A stretch of DNA of 64,000 nt from Bacilli bacterium (lineage in GTDB: Bacteria; Bacillota_I; Bacilli_A; RF39; UBA660), in contig JAQUWE010000002.1 in assembly GCA_028693035.1 (NCBI GenBank), positions 1 through 64,000 on the forward strand, written 5' to 3'. Positions 1 through 7,844 of the stretch are shown here, in pieces. A program made the translations under genes and the position numbers. Each line of letters begins with the position of its first letter. The stretch's first letter is position 1. The notes below the pieces were generated by a model, which saw nothing but the letters and a program-made list of their open reading frames with translations, searched no databases and was not told the DNA's origin.

Positions 1-33
1 GACATTTATATAATTATTTGGTATACTGTTCAT
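1..33 (-). CDS. 5' end of an unidentified gene (partial)
   Basis: An ATG at base 33 on the minus strand opens a reading frame (MNSIPNNYINV) that leaves the window at base 1. It is preceded by a strong ribosome binding site AAGGAGGT, seven bases upstream of the ATG. Eleven codons are too few to identify the product. The ribosome binding site lies in a long inverted repeat (see the repeat at 20-100), so translation may be controlled by RNA structure. The call rests on the start signals only. Confidence 0.5.
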   Translation of the reverse strand, partial: MNSIPNNYINV

Positions 34-100
34 ATGGAAGACCTCCTTAAATGTTTTGTAACAATTACATTTTAACAAAAGGTCTTCCTTTTTGTATACC
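20..100 (-). promoter_or_regulatory. long imperfect hairpin overlapping a ribosome binding site
   Basis: GGTATAC (20-26) and GGAAGACCT (36-44) are matched by their inverted copies at 80-88 (AGGTCTTCC) and 94-100 (GTATACC). On the minus strand this stem takes in part of the AAGGAGGT ribosome binding site and flanks the ATG of the partial gene. On the plus strand a short T run follows the inner stem, so it could also act as a weak terminator. A regulatory role is inferred. Confidence 0.45.
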
Positions 101-141
101 CAATCCCAAAACTATTTTACACTATCTAAGGCGTTTTTAAT

Positions 142-169
142 TTGACTTTTCCTGTTTTTGTGGTATTAT
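142..169 (+). promoter_or_regulatory. sigma-A promoter of the 222-1016 gene
   Basis: TTGACT at 142-147 and TATTAT at 164-169 are separated by 16 bases. The ribosome binding site AAGGAGG (207-213) of the following gene lies downstream. Confidence 0.6.
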
Positions 170-221
170 ATCTTTCCTGCTTAAATACTTCTTTGCTATA
201 GAATATAAGGAGGCTATATTT

Positions 222-1016
222 ATGGAAAAAATAGAATTAGAATTACTTCAATTAATAACGGACTATTCTAAAGAAAAAAAACAGATAGACCAGCACTATG
301 TAGATCGTTTTTTTGAATTTGTTATACCAAACAAATCTCTACAAGACTATATAAAGGAGGTATCTTGGGTTCCTTATTTAAAAGAGAAAAACGCGATTGC
401 TGCTTATACTCTACATAATAAAATCGAGATAAGTGAAAGTGGTTTTAACAATTTAATAAAAGAAAAAAATCAGTATGATTCTTATTTTAATCAAACAGAA
501 AAATACCTATATAGACTTTTGCGATTTACTTCTAGTTTATTGCATGAAACAGAACATGCTATGCAGGATCAAATGGACCAACAGAATACAGGAGATTTTG
601 AAACCAACTTGATAAGAGCTTGTTTAGAAATACCCCAGGACTTATTGCTGCAATATTACAACCAAAATCCCCGCGAGAGATTGGCAAAAATGAGAGCCCT
701 TAAAACCATCAATACTATTCTTAAAAATATAAAAGGAAATCTATTAAGTTTATGTCTGATCCAAAAAGACAGGATGCAGAAAGAGACCATTAAAGGATAT
801 ATTCTAGAAAATGATTTGGTTTACTGCCCTACTGAAATCTTTTTAACAAATACAGGAATTCAAAACAAACTAACTTGGTTCCAATTTGATTTTTTCGATA
901 TGGATAGAGATAAAATGGTGGAAAATGTCTCTGCCACAAATGATTTACAGAAAAGATTGACTTATGGACTTCCTATTAGTCAAAGTGAATACAAGAACAT
1001 TACAAAACATCAATAA
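222..1016 (+). CDS. unknown protein with an HExxH zinc-protease-like motif
   Basis: A 264-residue protein without signal peptide or membrane segment. An HETEH motif at residues 108-112 lies in a predicted helix, followed about 40 residues later by NPRERLA (149-155), where a glutamate could be the third zinc ligand of a gluzincin-type site. That layout is seen in many cytoplasmic metalloproteases, but I do not recognise the family and the rest is rich in Lys, Gln and Leu. The start is supported by AAGGAGG nine bases upstream and by a sigma-A promoter at 142-169. It is a single-gene unit ending in a bidirectional terminator. A second, longer HExxH protein lies at 57966-59615. Proteolytic activity is inferred only. 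Confidence 0.7.
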   Translation: MEKIELELLQLITDYSKEKKQIDQHYVDRFFEFVIPNKSLQDYIKEVSWVPYLKEKNAIAAYTLHNKIEISESGFNNLIKEKNQYDSYFNQTEKYLYRLLRFTSSLLHETEHAMQDQMDQQNTGDFETNLIRACLEIPQDLLLQYYNQNPRERLAKMRALKTINTILKNIKGNLLSLCLIQKDRMQKETIKGYILENDLVYCPTEIFLTNTGIQNKLTWFQFDFFDMDRDKMVENVSATNDLQKRLTYGLPISQSEYKNITKHQ

Positions 1017-1025
1017 TAAAAAAAG

Positions 1026-1045
1026 CTGAGAAATTCTCAGTTTTT
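1026..1045. terminator. bidirectional terminator between convergent genes
   Basis: CTGAG (1026-1030) pairs with CTCAG (1036-1040), with A and T runs on the two sides. It separates the HExxH gene from nth. Confidence 0.6.
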
Positions 1046-1052
1046 ATTTGCG

Positions 1053-1697
1053 CTATAATAATTTTTTACCTATCTTACATATTTCTTTTAATTGACAATT
1101 TTCACAAGAAGGACTTTGGGCTTTACAATAATACCGACCAAATAAAACAAGTTGATGGTGCAGTCTTGCTAAAGAAGATTTAGGAAATTTCTTCATTAAT
1201 TTTTTTTCAATTGTAAAGACATCATCTGTTTCTTTTGCTAAAGAAAGTCTTTTAGAAACCCTTGCTACATGCGTATCTACAGCAATACAAGGTTCTGCAA
1301 ATAAATTAGACAAAACAACATTGCAAGTCTTTCTGCCTACACCCGGTAATGATTCTAGATAAGTACGGTCATTAGGAACCTTTCCATCGCTATTTTCTAA
1401 TAAATCATGTGCTATATTTTTTATATTAGCTGATTTCTTTGTATATGTGCCAATCGAACGAATGATTTTTTCAATATCTTTGACATCTGCTTGATCAAGC
1501 GCTTCTAAAGATGGGTATTTTTTAAACAAAACACTTGTAACCATATTCACTCTTTTATCAGTTGTTTGTGCAGACATCATGACAGCCAATAAAAGTTCAT
1601 AGTCTTTTGTATAATTTAACTCACATTTGGGATCCACAAAAAGGATATCCATATAAGTGAGAATTTTATTCACTTTCGCTGAGCCAGTCATACTCAA
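1053..1697 (-). CDS. nth: endonuclease III (DNA glycosylase/AP lyase)
   Basis: Removes oxidised pyrimidines and cuts at abasic sites in base-excision repair. The 214 residues match the family length. A helix-hairpin-helix LPGVGRKT at 117-124 holds the catalytic Lys, and the catalytic Asp is in VDTH (140-143). The C-terminal 4Fe-4S cluster has the exact C-x6-C-x2-C-x5-C spacing (Cys 191, 198, 201, 207). The gene overlaps the end of dnaD by 32 bases, as in the dnaD-nth operon of Bacillus, so the two are co-transcribed. An internal Met at residue 3 is a possible alternative start. Confidence 0.95.
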   Translation of the reverse strand: MSMTGSAKVNKILTYMDILFVDPKCELNYTKDYELLLAVMMSAQTTDKRVNMVTSVLFKKYPSLEALDQADVKDIEKIIRSIGTYTKKSANIKNIAHDLLENSDGKVPNDRTYLESLPGVGRKTCNVVLSNLFAEPCIAVDTHVARVSKRLSLAKETDDVFTIEKKLMKKFPKSSLARLHHQLVLFGRYYCKAQSPSCENCQLKEICKIGKKLL

Positions 1698-2310
1698 ATA
1701 CCTCTTCTTTTGTTTCTTTCTTTCTTACATTAAATGCTCTATTGTTTTTTTCCACATCTTCTTTATTTTTAATGCCCTTTTTTCGCCATTCAAAGAGAAT
1801 TTTATCGATATAATTTAAACGGAAAACACCATTATAAACAGCTTCTTTTAAAGCTAATAATATAAGTTCTTCCGTAAATTCATTTTCTCTCCAACCTTTG
1901 ATAATCTCATATTCAATAGGAGATAAAGTTCTTCCAAATTCTTTTTCAAATAAATCAAATAAATTGGTTTTCTCTTCTTCTTTGGTTTCTGTATTCACTA
2001 CATAAAAAGCAAGTTTATGATATAGTCCATCTAATAGAATACGTTCTTCTCTACTATTGCCTACTTTCATAACTTCTATTTTAAGTAAATCTTTTCCAGA
2101 TAAAGAAGCGATACATTCTAGTGTTTCTCCTAAAGAAATGTGCAAATCTGTACTGATTTTTTTAGGATTAAATAAAGAATCTTCACCAATTAAATAAATT
2201 AGAAAAATAAGCTCTTTTTCTGTTATTTTTAAGGATTGATAATGGGTTAATAAAATTCTTGGAAAACTAATGGTACTATCTTTTAAAAGTTCTATTATTT
2301 TTGCATTCAT
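1666..2310 (-). CDS. dnaD: DnaD replication initiation protein
   Basis: Primosomal protein that helps load the helicase after DnaA/PriA action in Firmicutes. The N-terminal part (about 1-100) is a winged-helix DDBH1-like domain and residues 115-185 form the DnaB/DnaD DDBH2 domain, including FEKEFGRTLSPIEYEII and the YIDKILFEWRKKGI stretch that stands for the usual YIxxIL-W-G motif. The 214 residues are typical. It is the first gene of an operon with nth directly downstream, which confirms the assignment by synteny with Bacillus. Confidence 0.93.
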   Translation of the reverse strand: MNAKIIELLKDSTISFPRILLTHYQSLKITEKELIFLIYLIGEDSLFNPKKISTDLHISLGETLECIASLSGKDLLKIEVMKVGNSREERILLDGLYHKLAFYVVNTETKEEEKTNLFDLFEKEFGRTLSPIEYEIIKGWRENEFTEELILLALKEAVYNGVFRLNYIDKILFEWRKKGIKNKEDVEKNNRAFNVRKKETKEEVFEYDWLSESE

Positions 2311-2408
2311 AAACCATCACCTCTACTACAAGTATAAAGTCATTTATGTGGAAAGTCAAGAAACATAATAAGCGATATTTACATATTTACCTTAAAATAA
2401 TATAAAAA

Positions 2409-2429
2409 AAAGTCTAATAATTAGACTTT
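2409..2429 (-). terminator. terminator of the PPOX-family gene
   Basis: AAAGTCTAAT (2409-2418) and ATTAGACTTT (2420-2429) form a ten-base stem directly after the stop codon. A T run follows on the minus strand. Confidence 0.7.
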
Positions 2430-2828
2430 CTACGATTCTTTAATTTTGACAGGATCCTTATCAAATGAATATAAGATGCATTCAGGATTTTCTAAATACA
2501 TGACTTTAAATATTTCATCCTCATAGTTATATAAGTTTTTAGGTCCTGTTTCATCTTCTAACACGGCTTTTTTAGCTTCTAAGCTATCATCTGTTATAAG
2601 AGTACCTGTTACTCTAATCCACTGCCCATTCTTCTTCATACCGCTTATTTCAACGTTTGGATTTTGGATGATTTGTTCCCAAACCTTTTTTGTATTATTG
2701 GTACAAAAATAGACTTTTTCATTGTACTCACAAACACTACTAAAAGGTCTCACTCTTGGATGATTGTTGTCTATTGTTGCGATATAAAATACACCAGTAT
2801 CTTTTAATTCTTTTACAATACTATTCAT
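2430..2828 (-). CDS. pyridoxamine 5'-phosphate oxidase-family flavoprotein
   Basis: A 132-residue single-domain split-barrel protein of the PPOX-like family, which binds FMN or a related cofactor. Typical elements are FYIATIDNNHPRVRPF near the N-terminus, the VYFCTNNTKKVWEQI segment that contacts flavin phosphate in relatives, and NPNVEISG. The substrate cannot be told. The start is supported by AAGGAG ten bases upstream. It is monocistronic with its own terminator. A second, divergent PPOX protein is at 26020-26439. Confidence 0.85.
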   Translation of the reverse strand: MNSIVKELKDTGVFYIATIDNNHPRVRPFSSVCEYNEKVYFCTNNTKKVWEQIIQNPNVEISGMKKNGQWIRVTGTLITDDSLEAKKAVLEDETGPKNLYNYEDEIFKVMYLENPECILYSFDKDPVKIKES

Positions 2829-2896
2829 TTTCTAATCTCCTTTATATTTTCATTATATAGGAAACTATACTATTTTTCAATGTGCTTTTTTGTATT

Positions 2897-3517
2897 TTAA
2901 AAGTAATAGCCGGGAATCCGAATCACATTATATGTACTGTCGTGGAATTTCATAATGGTAAGTTCTTCTATTTTTATAGGATAAGAATCAATCCATTTGT
3001 CGTAAAGTTCCTTCTCTAGAATTTCATGAGATCCTTCTTTATAAAAGGCCAGTTTGATATTGTTTTCTGGAAGATGAATATCTTTTCTAAAATACACGTA
3101 GTTACATGTTTCTAAAGAGCCTTCTTTATAAATACAGAAGTTTTGATCTTCTAATTTAATGATGATATTGTCTTCTTTTTTTTCTATGTAAATATTATCT
3201 ACTTCTAATGGAATCTCTAAAGAAGCTTTAATCTTTCCTTTTATTTCAGAACTATAACTGTATTCTATTTGATCTTGATTGATTTTTTCTAAGATATCCC
3301 CCTTATTCCCATTCTTTTCTTCTAAAGGAAGCAAAATAGAATGTTGATCTTTTTTTAACAATAAATATTCATTGTCTTTCGTAGGAATAAAAATAATACC
3401 TATTTCATTTTTTTTAAGACCTAAGTCGATCTTTTCAATAAAAGTAGTATCTACTTTCTGTTTAAAAACAACAACAGAAAATAAAAACAAAAAGAGAATT
3501 ATAACATATTTCTTCAT
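2897..3517 (-). CDS. exported or membrane-anchored protein of unknown function
   Basis: A 206-residue protein that begins with a Lys-flanked hydrophobic segment (about residues 3-18, IILFLFLFSVVVF), either an uncleaved anchor or a signal peptide. The rest is soluble, rich in Lys, Glu and Ile, and looks beta-rich. I do not recognise the family. A CATACAGT box lies 17-24 bases before the start codon, the same -10-like sequence found before spoVID and a DUF2935 gene, so mother-cell expression is possible, although the matching -35 is weak here. Upstream lies cca. Confidence 0.7.
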   Translation of the reverse strand: MKKYVIILFLFLFSVVVFKQKVDTTFIEKIDLGLKKNEIGIIFIPTKDNEYLLLKKDQHSILLPLEEKNGNKGDILEKINQDQIEYSYSSEIKGKIKASLEIPLEVDNIYIEKKEDNIIIKLEDQNFCIYKEGSLETCNYVYFRKDIHLPENNIKLAFYKEGSHEILEKELYDKWIDSYPIKIEELTIMKFHDSTYNVIRIPGYYF

Positions 3518-3551
3518 ACATACACCCTACTATACTGTATGCATTCTGATT

Positions 3552-4613
3552 TTATTTAGTATAATTCTCTTTGATAAATGCCAGTAAGGATTCCTCTGTA
3601 TTTGGCAAATAATTGTATATAATTTCTTTAATTAAATTACTTTTTATCTCTGTAATAGGGAGTTTTTTTGCTTTCAAAAACTCTAAATCTAAAGCAAGAT
3701 CTTCTACACGATGAATAGGAAGATTTTCTCTTTTTTGTTTGTTGCTTAGAAAATCCAATTGTTTGATTTCACAAACAGTTTGTAATTCATCTTCCGTTGC
3801 GTAAAACAAATCCATATCCCCTAAAGGACTTTCTAATAATAGTTTTAAGGAATACAAAATTTTAGATTCTTGTTTTCTTAAAGGGTAAGAAGAGAAAGGA
3901 AGTTGTACATAAAAGCCCCATTTATTATGCGTAGGCACGATATCTTTTGGAATTTCTAGTACGTCAAAAAGATCGTATTTTTTAATGATTTCAATGGTTT
4001 TAAAAGGACTTACTTCTAGCATTTCTTCTAATACTTCTTTTTTTCTTGCATAAGATAAACTTCTTATCAATTCTTTGTTTTTTATAATGGCTTTCTGTAA
4101 AGATTTCTCTATTTTAAAATCCATTGTGATAGAGAAACGAAGTGCTCTTAAGATGCGAAGTGGATCTTCCTTAGTCCTTTGGTCAGGGTCTCCAATCATA
4201 CGAATGGTCTTTTTTTTGATATCTTTTATTCCCTGGGTAAAACAAGATAAATTTTGATTGGTATCCATATAAATAGAATTCATCGTAAAATCTCTTCTCT
4301 TACTATCTACTTTAATAGAGGAAGCAGGCTTTGTGTAAAGAGGATACCTTCCCTTTTCATAGGGGCCATCGATACGATAAGGTGTGATTTCAAAATAGTA
4401 GTTTTCTTTATGAAACGATAAACAGGTATAGTAAACAGAAATAGGATCTTCTTGGTAGATTTTTTTTAATTCTTCTAAGGAAGCATTGGTCGCAATATCA
4501 ATGTCATAGCTTTCTTTTCCTAAAAGAAAATCTCTTACAAATCCCCCTACAATATAAGCTTCAAATCCCGCTTGGATCATTTTATTTAAAACGTTTGTTA
4601 TTTCTTGGTTCAT
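3552..4613 (-). CDS. cca: CCA tRNA nucleotidyltransferase
   Basis: Class II polymerase-beta-type enzyme that adds or repairs the 3' CCA end of tRNAs. The GGFVRD signature and the catalytic pair in SYDIDIAT are at about residues 18-42, RRDFTMNSI at 106-114 and EDPLRILRALRF at 150-161. These give the head, neck and body order of the family. The 353 residues are slightly short of the 390-400 common in Bacillus and the C-terminal tail is divergent. There is no HD domain. The stop is 60 bases from the next minus-strand gene, which may be a separate unit. Confidence 0.93.
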   Translation of the reverse strand: MNQEITNVLNKMIQAGFEAYIVGGFVRDFLLGKESYDIDIATNASLEELKKIYQEDPISVYYTCLSFHKENYYFEITPYRIDGPYEKGRYPLYTKPASSIKVDSKRRDFTMNSIYMDTNQNLSCFTQGIKDIKKKTIRMIGDPDQRTKEDPLRILRALRFSITMDFKIEKSLQKAIIKNKELIRSLSYARKKEVLEEMLEVSPFKTIEIIKKYDLFDVLEIPKDIVPTHNKWGFYVQLPFSSYPLRKQESKILYSLKLLLESPLGDMDLFYATEDELQTVCEIKQLDFLSNKQKRENLPIHRVEDLALDLEFLKAKKLPITEIKSNLIKEIIYNYLPNTEESLLAFIKENYTK

Positions 4614-4622
4614 ATAGTAAAA

Positions 4623-4639
4623 AAAGACTTAAAGTCTTT
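4623..4639 (-). terminator. terminator of the HU gene
   Basis: AAAGACTT and AAGTCTTT form an eight-base stem around a one-base centre, at the stop codon of the HU gene. A T run follows on the minus strand. Confidence 0.65.
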
Positions 4640-4911
4640 TAGTTAACTGCGTCTTTTAATTTAGATCCAGCTTTAATTGAAACGGTTGTACATGCAGCGA
4701 TTTTAAGAGTTTCACCAGTTTTAGGGTTACGTCCCTCTCTAGCAGCTCTTTCTTTTGTTTGGAATGTAGCGAATCCAGTTAAAGCTACTTTACCTGAATC
4801 TTTTAATCCTTTAACAACACCGCTCATCATTGCTTCTAAAGCACGTGATGCGTCTGCTTTTGTTAATCCTGTTTCTTCTGACATATAATTTACTAATTCT
4901 GCTTTTGACAT
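4639..4911 (-). CDS. hup: HU-type histone-like DNA-binding protein
   Basis: A 90-residue HU/IHF protein that bends and compacts DNA as a dimer. It starts MSKAELVNYM, has the GFATF turn and the DNA-clasping arm RAAREGRNPKTGE, and ends in the usual basic C-terminal strand. An in-frame ATG 33 bases upstream exists, but GGGAGGT sits seven bases before the Met of MSKAEL, which fixes the start used here. The gene is monocistronic, with its own promoter (4966-4994) and terminator. Confidence 0.96.
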   Translation of the reverse strand: MSKAELVNYMSEETGLTKADASRALEAMMSGVVKGLKDSGKVALTGFATFQTKERAAREGRNPKTGETLKIAACTTVSIKAGSKLKDAVN

Positions 4912-4965
4912 ATTGTTTACCTCCCTATGTTTCATAATAAGCACTTCTATTTTGCTTACATTTAA

Positions 4966-4994
4966 AGAATATCATTTTTTTTAGGGAAATGCAA
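4966..4994 (-). promoter_or_regulatory. sigma-A promoter of the HU gene
   Basis: On the minus strand TTGCAT (4989-4994) and TATTCT (4966-4971) are separated by 17 bases, about 50 bases before the HU start. Confidence 0.55.
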
Positions 4995-5013
4995 GTATTT
5001 TACTATGTTTTTA

Positions 5014-5865
5014 TCATTTTTCGTCGTTTTTACAAGTGATTGTAATAAGGTTTACAGAAATAGGGAAAATAGGGTTAAAATGCCTTATAATTCCTGCTGT
5101 ATTGCTTAATTTTATGATAGCGCCATGGATGATTACTTTAGGGTTTCCTTCTACCATACCTCTCGCATACATAGGAAATAACTTTTTATAGGGACCAATC
5201 AGTCCTTTGTTTCCTTTTCCGTAAATAGGAAGGATTCCTCCATGGGTATGTCCACACAAGATAAGATCTGTATTTTCTACTATATTTATATCTTTACTGA
5301 CTTCTTTGGATGAGATAAGTAAAGGAGAATGTAGAAGGAGAATATTATAAGTATCTTCTTTCTTTTTATTTAGAAAGCACTGGTTTATGCCTTCAATGAA
5401 TTCTTGTTTTCTATTTTCTTCTTCTTTAAAAAGACCTGGTTCTGGTGTATACCCTGTGATTTTAATAGAAGGAAGTTCTATTCTTTCATTTTGTAATAAA
5501 TGCAGATTTGAAATGTTTTTTAATTGCTTTATAAATGTCCTGTTTTCTATATATACTTCTTTTTTATTTCTAAAAACAGTTTGGTCATGATTGCCTAAGA
5601 TCACAACTACAGGGGCGACCAAGGCCAATTGTTCTAAAAAAGATAAATAATTTTTTATAAAAGGACTCTCCGCTACGGGTGCTTGATCTAGTAAATCTCC
5701 TGTTATACAAATATAGTCTGGATGTAATTCTTTAACTTTTTCTAATATAGAAGTTAGTATTTTATTCTTGTATCCAAACCAGTAATGTGTATCAGAAAAA
5801 TGACAAATACGAAGATTTGCTTTCTTTTCAGTTAAGATTTTATATTTTTGAACACCTATTCTCAT
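5014..5865 (-). CDS. calcineurin-like metallophosphoesterase
   Basis: A 283-residue protein with the metal-binding series of this superfamily: HFSDTHYW (D-x-H) near residue 22, ITGDLLD near 59, VVILGNHD near 95, LLLHSPLL near 175 and CGHTHGG near 203. The N-terminal stretch is short and lacks an obvious membrane anchor, unlike YkuE-type relatives, which the order of motifs otherwise resembles. The substrate is unknown. It is a single gene transcribed away from spoIVA and towards hup. Confidence 0.88.
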   Translation of the reverse strand: MRIGVQKYKILTEKKANLRICHFSDTHYWFGYKNKILTSILEKVKELHPDYICITGDLLDQAPVAESPFIKNYLSFLEQLALVAPVVVILGNHDQTVFRNKKEVYIENRTFIKQLKNISNLHLLQNERIELPSIKITGYTPEPGLFKEEENRKQEFIEGINQCFLNKKKEDTYNILLLHSPLLISSKEVSKDINIVENTDLILCGHTHGGILPIYGKGNKGLIGPYKKLFPMYARGMVEGNPKVIIHGAIIKLSNTAGIIRHFNPIFPISVNLITITCKNDEK

Positions 5866-5961
5866 GAGATACTTCCTTTTCTTTATATGTATAATTCTAT
5901 GTTTCTATTCTACCATAAAACCTTACAAAATAAAAAAATCACCAATTTCTTGGTAATTTCT

Positions 5962-7437
5962 CTATATTACAATAGCAAATAGATTTCCAGAACCTTTATT
6001 TACAAGTTTCGTAAGTGTTTGTGATAATTTAAATCTAGCATTCTCTGGTAATAAAGAAAGTTTTGCTTGAATGCCTTCTTTTACAATGACATCTAAACTT
6101 CTACCAAAGATTTCACTTTTCCAAATATTGTCTGGATCTGTGTCGTAGTCTTTCATTAAGTAATTGATAAGTTCTTTACTTTGTATTTCAGAACCAATAA
6201 TCGGTTCAAAAGTAGACTCTACATCAACACGTATCATGTGTATAGAAGGCGCCACTGCTTTTAGTTTAATACCATAGCGTCCGCCTTGCTTGATAATTTC
6301 TGGCGTATCTAATTTCATATCAGATAAGGTAGGCGATGCTACTCCATATCCTGTTTGTTTTACCATCTTAAGAGCACCTTTGATTTGGTCATACTCTGTT
6401 TTGGCTTCTTTATAGTCTTGCATTAACATTAATAAATCAGATCTACTTTCAATATTCACACCTATAATATCTTTTAATACTTCTTTATATAAAGGATCCG
6501 GTGCTTCTAAATGAATCGTAACTTCTCCTGTAGAAGTACTTACATCTGATAAGAATGATTTACTAATATATTCACAATCTGCGAAATGTTTTGTAATGGT
6601 ATCTACATCTTTTAATTTATCTACTTCTACAACACTTTCACGAATTTTATCCATATATACTTTTTTTAACCAGTTACTTGGTTCTAAACAAGCAATCCAG
6701 TCTGGCATACTTACTTTTACCTCTAATACTGGGAATTCATAAAGCGCTTCTCTTAAGATACTAAACATATCTCTTTCCGTCATATTTTCTACATTCATTG
6801 GAAGTACAGGAACTCTGTATTCCTCCGCTAAACGTTCTGCAATCTTTTCTGTTTCTGGAAGCATTGGATGAGAGGAATTTAAAACCACAATGAATGGTTT
6901 TCCAATCTCTGTTAATTCTGCAATGACTCTTGTTTCAGCTTCTATATAATCTGCTCTATTTAAGTCCCCAATGGAACCGTCTGTTGTCATAACAATACCA
7001 ATACTAGAATGGTCTTTTATTACTTTTTCAGTTCCAATTTCAGCAGCTTCAATAAAAGGTATTTCTTCATCATACCAAGGTGTTTTTACCATCCTTGGTC
7101 CATTTTCATCTTCATAACCTTTTGCATTTGGTATTACATACCCAACACAATCAATTAAACGAACACTTGCTTCAAAATCATCAATTTTGATTTTAGCCGC
7201 ATTACTTGGTACAAATTTAGGTTCTGTTGTCATGATGGTTTTTCCTTGTGCGGATTGTGGTATCTCATCAAGCGCTCTTTTTCTTTCATATTCGTCTTCA
7301 ATATGAGGGACAACCAACGTCTCAATCATTTTTTTGATAAATGTTGATTTTCCCGTTCTAACTGCACCTACTACACCAAAGTAAATATCACCGCCTGTTC
7401 TTTCGGTAATACTTTTTATAATATCGATTTTTTCCAT
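5962..7437 (-). CDS. spoIVA: stage IV sporulation protein A, spore coat morphogenetic ATPase
   Basis: SpoIVA polymerises on the forespore surface, using ATP, and forms the platform on which the coat is built. The 491 residues match the usual 492. The Walker A GAVRTGKS is at 24-31, followed by the family-specific switch and sensor segments (MTTEPKFVPSNAA, RLIDCVGYVIPNAKG). The C-terminus ends in a hydrophobic patch (NLFAIVI), in the place where SpoVM and SpoVID contacts map in Bacillus. A sigma-E-like promoter is at 7468-7495. It is transcribed downstream of spoVIF, with a terminator between them. Confidence 0.97.
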   Translation of the reverse strand: MEKIDIIKSITERTGGDIYFGVVGAVRTGKSTFIKKMIETLVVPHIEDEYERKRALDEIPQSAQGKTIMTTEPKFVPSNAAKIKIDDFEASVRLIDCVGYVIPNAKGYEDENGPRMVKTPWYDEEIPFIEAAEIGTEKVIKDHSSIGIVMTTDGSIGDLNRADYIEAETRVIAELTEIGKPFIVVLNSSHPMLPETEKIAERLAEEYRVPVLPMNVENMTERDMFSILREALYEFPVLEVKVSMPDWIACLEPSNWLKKVYMDKIRESVVEVDKLKDVDTITKHFADCEYISKSFLSDVSTSTGEVTIHLEAPDPLYKEVLKDIIGVNIESRSDLLMLMQDYKEAKTEYDQIKGALKMVKQTGYGVASPTLSDMKLDTPEIIKQGGRYGIKLKAVAPSIHMIRVDVESTFEPIIGSEIQSKELINYLMKDYDTDPDNIWKSEIFGRSLDVIVKEGIQAKLSLLPENARFKLSQTLTKLVNKGSGNLFAIVI

Positions 7438-7467
7438 ATTATCCCTACTTTCTCCTGTCTTTAATAA

Positions 7468-7495
7468 ACTATATGACTTTTTGTATGGGATATTC
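7468..7495 (-). promoter_or_regulatory. sigma-E-like promoter of spoIVA
   Basis: On the minus strand GAATATC (7489-7495) and CATATAGT (7468-7475) are 13 bases apart. They match the Bacillus mother-cell sigma-E consensus (KMATATT, 13-14 bases, CATACAMT) at 6 of 7 and 6 of 8 positions, about 30 bases before the start of a known sigma-E target. Confidence 0.6.
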
Positions 7496-7511
7496 TAAAA
7501 AAACGAAAAAA

Positions 7512-7527
7512 AACCGTTATAACGGTT
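7512..7527. terminator. terminator after spoVIF
   Basis: AACCGTTATAACGGTT is a perfect palindrome, followed on the minus strand by eight T residues. It overlaps the last codon of spoVIF. Confidence 0.7.
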
Positions 7528-7771
7528 ATAAAAATTTATCCAAGTCTTGTGGCACTTTATCATTGATAACTGTTTCGATAATTTTATCTTCTTTATCTTT
7601 AGAAACGGGTTTGCCTGTCATATCTCCTAGTTCTTTAATGACTTCTCTAAGTGTAGCTTCATTTTTTAAATCTGATTTTTGTAACTTAGCAGCCAAATCT
7701 AAAATAGTATCCTTTCCTACTTTTGTTTTCTTTTCTACTTTATCAAAAAAATTATTTGTAAATTTAAACAT
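7526..7771 (-). CDS. spoVIF: stage VI sporulation protein F (SpoVIF) family
   Basis: An 81-residue protein that resembles the SpoVIF family throughout: an N-terminal FFDKVEKKTKVGKDTILDLA, a middle VIKELGDMTGKPVSKDKEDKI and a C-terminal NDKVPQDLDKFL. In Bacillus SpoVIF is a late mother-cell protein needed for assembly of the coat and for the action of GerE. It lies directly upstream of spoIVA on the same strand, with a terminator in between. AGGAGGT precedes the ATG by seven bases. CTAGGTAC occurs twice upstream, and a CATATAAT -10-like box lies about 23 bases before the start. Confidence 0.85.
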   Translation of the reverse strand: MFKFTNNFFDKVEKKTKVGKDTILDLAAKLQKSDLKNEATLREVIKELGDMTGKPVSKDKEDKIIETVINDKVPQDLDKFL

Positions 7772-7844
7772 AACATGTACCTCCTAAAGCATTATATGTA
7801 CCTAGATGAAAGTGGTACCTAGAATTACAAAAAAAAGGATATGA

